IMG/VR virus record: IMGVR_UViG_3300032047_000006
Coordinates: 1-64,000 of that record
Length of the DNA: 64,000 bases
Reading direction: 5' to 3' (one strand)
Origin: a virus
Under the pieces are notes generated by a model, which had not been told where the DNA came from, searched no databases, and saw only the letters and a program-made list of their open reading frames with translations. Shown here in pieces: positions 59,601 to 64,000 of this stretch; the first letter of the stretch is position 1; each line of letters starts with the position of its first letter. The translations under genes were made by a program, and so were the position numbers.

Positions 59601-61910
59601 ATGAAGAAGAAAGCCGACAAATCAGCAGACAAATTGTTCGTCGTAGAGCGAGAAAATTCATCAGCAGAAATAGACGATGGACAGCCACGTGATATGGTTC
59701 GACACCTTAACAATTCATATTGGACAAACCTTGATCCAAGAGCACAGTCAGCCGGTAGGAATGATTTGTATAAGAATTCCTATGGCTCACTCTTTAGAAG
59801 CAATTTTTCACCCGAAAACCCGGACGGCATAACTGAGATCGTGATGACGAAGCATCGTTTTTCTGATAAAACTGCATTCAACAAATCCAAAGCGAAGCTT
59901 AATCAATTTCTATCACTACACAACGGCGCAACATTTATGGATCATGCTGCTGAGTTTAATGTTTATGAATCGAGTAGTAATGAGCGGGAGAGTGCCATCG
60001 GCGTTCTAAATCTCTACGCCACCATCGAGCCAAGTTATAATTTTCTATCGGAGAGGTACGAAGACTTGTTGGCAGAACAGGAAGGAATACCAGATCACAC
60101 CCTTCCGAGTATTTATAACTTTTTATTAAATCAGGATACTCCCACCGCAGAAATACAGACGATATTAAGCCAAAACGGAAAAATAAAAGTACCATCTCAA
60201 CCTTCTAGCCCTGAAGGGCAACAATTTGCACCGATAGATTCATACTATCAACAGTGGGCATTGAATTGGAGAGATTGGCGCAACAGCGGCGCATATAATC
60301 AGACTAAGCAAAAGATGAGATCTATATTCTTTACAAAAGATGATATGTCAAGATTAAATGATATTGCAAAATATAAGGAATTATTCCCAATGTTTGTGGA
60401 GATAGAGTTTAATACTGAGTTTGAGTCAGGGCTCGGAACGACACTCTCCGAAACAAAATACACGGAGTCTATAAAGAGTTATATGGAGTTTGAGCCACAT
60501 GCGAGCACTATAAACACATACGAGGTATCCAAGCTGATAAACGATGATGAATTAATAGAAGGCAACGACGTCGCCGCACGTGACAACTCCAGCATTGCAC
60601 TTGAGACAAGAAAATTTTACGATATTTCAGATCTGTTCGAAAACTCTTCGAATTTAAACGCTCAAATCGGTAGTAGCCACTATTTCTCAGATAATGTTAG
60701 GCAACCATTTTCAGATTATAAAGCTTATTATACTATGATGGCTATCATAACAAAAGCGAAAACTGAAGCGATTATAAGAAATAACCAAAGAACTTTTGAG
60801 GAAATCTTCAACGGAAAGTTGTGCCACTCAGAGACAGTAATGTACATCGTTAGGAAATATAACTCATCGGAGGAGTTGATTCAAACGTATCACTTTGCAA
60901 ATATCGAAGGTATGGATAAGATAAAGTTTATTGATACCCAGGTGAAATACGAGAAAGAGTATCGATATGACATATCGGCAGTCAAGATAGTACTCGGCGC
61001 AGAATATACTTATGAGAGGATCCCTGAAACCGGACTCCAACGGGGTACAACCCACCGCCCCCAGCAGCCATCCGATGAGGATATTCGCATAAGGGTTAGG
61101 AACAAGCCCTCAACAAAATTAATAGAGATCCCATTGATGAGTAAAGAAGTTAAGATAATGGACAGCCCACCACTGCCCCCTGCCTTTCTTCCAATACCAT
61201 TAAAGGGTATCAACAACCGAATGCGCTTTTTCTTAAATTCCGCCCCCGGCAGAGCGTTTCTTAAACCCCTGCCCCTGACAGAATTAGAGTCGGCTAGAAT
61301 CGACTTCATAAAGAATGCAAAGGACAATTCAAGTGAAGAGGTGTATTTTGAAACTGATGATACAGTGGATACATTCTTTATCTATAGGCTAGAGTCACCG
61401 CCTTCGTCCTACAAAGACTTCATTACTGGTGGGAAAGAAATGAAGATTAAGACGTCACTAGGCGGAACATCTTCAAGCTCGGGAGCTATTGAGGACAAGC
61501 TCATTCCTAATAAACGATACTATTATATGGCACGATGCAGAGACATTCACGAGAATTATTCAAACCCGACAGAAGTATACGAAATCGAATTGGTAGATGA
61601 CGCAGGTTCAACATACCCTGTAATCCGACAATTCGAGTTTAAAACTGTCGAAAATAGAACACCAGTTAAACCGGCAAAGAGATTCATACACATATCTCCT
61701 ACGACATTCCAGTCCACGGTAAACATGGAGAAGTCCAATATAGCGTCTGATGATTCTCCAAAGATTAACCAAAACCTCGTTCTCGGCAATGAAGAAGAGT
61801 CTCTATGGGGTAAAAAGTTCAAAATAAGACTGACAAGTAAATCTACAGGGAAGAAGGTGGATTTTAACTTTACTTTTAGTCACGAGCCAAAGATACAAAC
61901 AGAAATATAA
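59601..61910 (+). CDS. structural protein with C-terminal FN3-like region
   Basis: A 769-residue protein. The region near residues 585-680 (FFIYRLESPP, NKRYYYMARCRDIHENYSNPTEVYEIEL) resembles a fibronectin-III domain. The N terminus is basic (KKKADKSADK). Short Lys-rich and Pro-rich parts are near 500-545. AAAGG precedes the ATG. It is transcribed behind a late-promoter-like motif. A tail or fibre role is inferred; no enzyme motif is seen. Confidence 0.72.
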   Translation: MKKKADKSADKLFVVERENSSAEIDDGQPRDMVRHLNNSYWTNLDPRAQSAGRNDLYKNSYGSLFRSNFSPENPDGITEIVMTKHRFSDKTAFNKSKAKLNQFLSLHNGATFMDHAAEFNVYESSSNERESAIGVLNLYATIEPSYNFLSERYEDLLAEQEGIPDHTLPSIYNFLLNQDTPTAEIQTILSQNGKIKVPSQPSSPEGQQFAPIDSYYQQWALNWRDWRNSGAYNQTKQKMRSIFFTKDDMSRLNDIAKYKELFPMFVEIEFNTEFESGLGTTLSETKYTESIKSYMEFEPHASTINTYEVSKLINDDELIEGNDVAARDNSSIALETRKFYDISDLFENSSNLNAQIGSSHYFSDNVRQPFSDYKAYYTMMAIITKAKTEAIIRNNQRTFEEIFNGKLCHSETVMYIVRKYNSSEELIQTYHFANIEGMDKIKFIDTQVKYEKEYRYDISAVKIVLGAEYTYERIPETGLQRGTTHRPQQPSDEDIRIRVRNKPSTKLIEIPLMSKEVKIMDSPPLPPAFLPIPLKGINNRMRFFLNSAPGRAFLKPLPLTELESARIDFIKNAKDNSSEEVYFETDDTVDTFFIYRLESPPSSYKDFITGGKEMKIKTSLGGTSSSSGAIEDKLIPNKRYYYMARCRDIHENYSNPTEVYEIELVDDAGSTYPVIRQFEFKTVENRTPVKPAKRFIHISPTTFQSTVNMEKSNIASDDSPKINQNLVLGNEEESLWGKKFKIRLTSKSTGKKVDFNFTFSHEPKIQTEI

Positions 61911-61926
61911 TTTTTTTAGGTTTAAG

Positions 61927-61947
61927 GTTTTATTTCAATAATAAAAC
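61927..61947 (+). other. AT hairpin before the 61975 gene
   Basis: GTTTTATT (61927-61934) and AATAAAAC (61940-61947) form a perfect 8-bp stem with a 5-base loop. No T run follows, so it may be a transcript-end or mRNA-stability structure. Confidence 0.4.
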
Positions 61948-61974
61948 TAATTATAATGCGGAGGATAGAACAAA

Positions 61975-62946
61975 ATGGCATTTTTAGACAATTCAGGCGA
62001 CATCATTCTTGACGCAGTTTTAACTGACACGGGCAGAATGAGATTAGCAAAAGGCGACGGTTCTTTTAGAGTGGTAAAGTTTGCACTCAGTGATGACGAG
62101 ATCGACTACGAACTTTTTAACAAATCACATCCTAGTGGTTCGGCTTATTACGACTTGGAGATCATGCAGACTCCTGTCTTGGAGGCATTTACTAATAATA
62201 CCTCCACAATGAAGCATAAACTGATGTCAATGCCACAGACTAACTTGATATATCTTCCTTCTATGAAACTAAACAATCAGGTAGAAGGTACTAAGTCCGC
62301 ACAGATTACGTTCCAGGCTGGATCTTCATCAGTCGTCCAAAACATCGACAACGCCACCGCCGCCGAAGGTGGAATTTTTATGGTTGCAGTCGATAAGAGC
62401 ACCTATGACGCCACCGGCCCCCAACCTGGGCTGATTGCTGGATCATTTGAACAAAATCAGCAGGGCAAGTCGATTAGAGTGGATCAGGGCTTGAACACCA
62501 CGGCTATCTCATCCCAATCACCACTGTCATCCGAATTGAGAGAGACACAATATATTGTCAGGCTAGACAGCAGATTCCTGTCACTTGCACCAGTTGGCTC
62601 TAATGAGCCAGCAAAGGTTTCATTTATTGATGATGATTCAGTTGCAACATATTACCTCTCTCTCAACACTGATACTGAATATGTGGCGAACATGAGCAGT
62701 GACGAGACAGAGAGTGTAATTTCCGGACCAAAGGGAAGTAATATTAAGTTTTCTCTCCTGTCATCTTTAGACTTGGAGACGAGTTCACACATGTTTACCA
62801 CGCTCGGCGGAAGCTCAAGTATGCAGATCACCACTGACGGCACCGCAAAGAATTACTACTATATCGATACAAATGTGAGAGTTACGGGCGCTACCACAGG
62901 AAGCACCGTTGACATTCCTGTTAGATTGATGAAGCACTATACATAA
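61975..62946 (+). CDS. conserved tail/virion structural protein
   Basis: A 323-residue protein. The opening FLDNSGDIILDAVLTDTGRMRLAKGDGSF then KFALSDDEIDYELF is a pattern I recognise from a protein family conserved in many marine T4-like phages; its exact place in the virion is not established. The C-terminal half is beta-rich, rich in Ser and Thr. CGGAGG is about 10 bases upstream of ATG. The N-terminal pattern is shared with the 54757 protein. Confidence 0.75.
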   Translation: MAFLDNSGDIILDAVLTDTGRMRLAKGDGSFRVVKFALSDDEIDYELFNKSHPSGSAYYDLEIMQTPVLEAFTNNTSTMKHKLMSMPQTNLIYLPSMKLNNQVEGTKSAQITFQAGSSSVVQNIDNATAAEGGIFMVAVDKSTYDATGPQPGLIAGSFEQNQQGKSIRVDQGLNTTAISSQSPLSSELRETQYIVRLDSRFLSLAPVGSNEPAKVSFIDDDSVATYYLSLNTDTEYVANMSSDETESVISGPKGSNIKFSLLSSLDLETSSHMFTTLGGSSSMQITTDGTAKNYYYIDTNVRVTGATTGSTVDIPVRLMKHYT

Positions 62947-62966
62947 TATAAAGAGGATAATATAAA

Positions 62967-64000
62967 ATGGCATCAACATATAAAACGTTTTTAAGTGACG
63001 ACGTCGCATCAACAAGGACGCTACTGCACGAAGCAATTCCAATTACGGGATCTATCATCTATGGAACGTATGGCACCCTCGCTGCCAACAATGAGACTCA
63101 CGTAAAGAAATTTGGACACGGAATGTTTCAGTCAGTATATGATTATGCATATCAATCCTCTTCGGCAAATCACATCTTTGATTTAACACACGGACACAAT
63201 ACTGAATATGCTACTCAGGGAGTGACTAGCACTCAATCTGACGGAGCCAACTATGACGGTAACGCAAGCCTTGCAAATATAACCTCACACGATTATTTTT
63301 CTAAAAGAAAGAATGTGTATAATCAGATGGCACAGATCTTATCGGGACATAAAGTGGACGGCTCAATTCGTGACTTTGATAGAGACGGAGATCTCGTGGG
63401 CACTGCGGGTAATTATAACGCCCTAATTTTCATGAACTTCGCCAGGTTGCTAGGAAAAGACGAAATTAAGAAAGGCTCCTTTTCAATAGAGTTGGGCGCA
63501 ACTACCACATACGATGCAACCCATGCAAACATGCATGCTGATGTACTCACCATAACAGACGCACACGCCACTAGTGATTATAAAATAAATTCCCCAGCAG
63601 GTGAATATGGAATCTTAAAGGCATCATCCGGCGGCGCTCTTCATGCCAGTGCAAACGTGAACTGCGGATTGATATATTACCAAGCAGGCATTGTAGCATT
63701 AACCCCAGATGTCTTCATGGCATATGCAAACGGAACATATAATGAAGGTAAGCTTGATACAGGAGATGCTGGCATCTCAGGGAATGCTGAAATGACAGCT
63801 ACCCAGGACATCTTAGCCCTCATAAATAATAACACTAATGAGACTATGGATGAGGTATCTGACGCATTGAGACAAAGAATTAAGAACGTTTCTTTTAGCA
63901 ACACAACAGAGCTTAATTCAACTATTTATTTCTGTAGAGTCGGACACAATGACTTTAATTATAGTACAAACCCAACCTATCTTGAGGACAGCAAGATTCG
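62967..64000 (+). CDS. virion structural protein, truncated by the window end
   Basis: Starting at ATG 62967 (AGAGGA upstream), the frame stays open to 64000, giving at least 344 residues. The opening TFLSDDVASTRTLLHEAIPI, a SQSVYDY-like region and the segment GSIRDFDRDGDL, then FMNFARLLGKDEIKKGSFS, match a family seen in marine phage structural gene blocks. It follows the 61975 gene closely. A tail sheath, collar or fibre protein cannot be told apart from this part. Confidence 0.7.
   Translation, partial: MASTYKTFLSDDVASTRTLLHEAIPITGSIIYGTYGTLAANNETHVKKFGHGMFQSVYDYAYQSSSANHIFDLTHGHNTEYATQGVTSTQSDGANYDGNASLANITSHDYFSKRKNVYNQMAQILSGHKVDGSIRDFDRDGDLVGTAGNYNALIFMNFARLLGKDEIKKGSFSIELGATTTYDATHANMHADVLTITDAHATSDYKINSPAGEYGILKASSGGALHASANVNCGLIYYQAGIVALTPDVFMAYANGTYNEGKLDTGDAGISGNAEMTATQDILALINNNTNETMDEVSDALRQRIKNVSFSNTTELNSTIYFCRVGHNDFNYSTNPTYLEDSKI

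Noticed and set aside
61927-61947. Hairpin as an intrinsic terminator
   Set aside because: An all-AT-type stem with no following T run; kept as an unassigned structure.
1-64000. T4 MotA-type middle promoter boxes (TTGCTTA)
   Set aside because: No well-placed copy found at gene starts; the -35 elements are ordinary TTGACT.

Overview
The window reads as part of the genome of a large, tailed, contractile (T4-like, myovirus-type) bacteriophage, probably marine. The evidence is a dense, almost entirely plus-strand gene array with many 1-8 base start/stop overlaps, T4-type baseplate genes (gp25-like at 39562, gp6-like at 39985, a gp5-like hub at 31158), a gp55-like late sigma factor (30114), a PIN-PhoH protein (23438), a DnaQ-like exonuclease (8794), and several families I know mainly from marine T4-like phages. 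Shine-Dalgarno sites and sigma70-type promoters (TTGACT, 17 bp, TATNNT) point to a Gram-negative bacterial host; the only minus-strand gene encodes a lipoprotein. No species can be named from sequence alone.

Layout. (1) 1-3350: hypothetical gene, MoxR-type AAA+ ATPase and its VWA/metallopeptidase partner, each with its own promoter, then a probable small RNA with promoter and terminator. (2) 3360-11000: a GC-structured leader, a 114-residue MscS-like membrane protein, three genes with capsid-targeting-like N termini, many small hypothetical genes, an ImmA/IrrE-like zincin, a DnaQ exonuclease, a HAD 5'(3')-deoxynucleotidase and a DUF5658-like membrane protein. (3) 11000-20700: a histone H1/Hc1-like protein, more targeting-peptide proteins, an HExxH protein with an apparent internal gene start, a beta-rich 726-residue protein, a 986-residue fusion (nucleotidyltransferase/ligase-like, NMNAT/cytidylyltransferase-like and ParB-like motifs), a protein with a thrombospondin-3-like calcium repeat and a Fis-like HTH protein. 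(4) 20800-29400: DUF2827-like glycosyltransferase, HNH endonuclease, antisense trypsin-like lipoprotein, PhoH, another zincin, a basic-tailed protein, a PD-(D/E)XK nuclease with an apparent Fe-S cysteine set and two GT4 glycosyltransferases. (5) 29390-31160: small genes around the gp55-like sigma factor. (6) 31158-64000: the baseplate/tail module, including proteins of 2014, 3841 and 1254 residues; the last gene runs off the window.

Regulation appears to use two promoter classes. One is TTGACT-17-TATNNT, often with a transcript start resembling GTGGTTGGGAG. The other is a short motif, CTA(T/C)TTATA, 20-45 bases upstream of head, structural, PhoH and other genes. Since the window encodes a gp55-like sigma factor, I infer this second motif is the phage's late promoter, in a form different from T4 TATAAATA.

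The strongest candidates for new biology are the late-promoter motif, the set of LxE-ending N-terminal peptides (a putative capsid-targeting signal), the internal start at 11991, the small RNA at about 3207-3347, the structured leader before the mini-MscS gene, the 986-residue fusion, and the isolated antisense protease lipoprotein with its palindromic operator.
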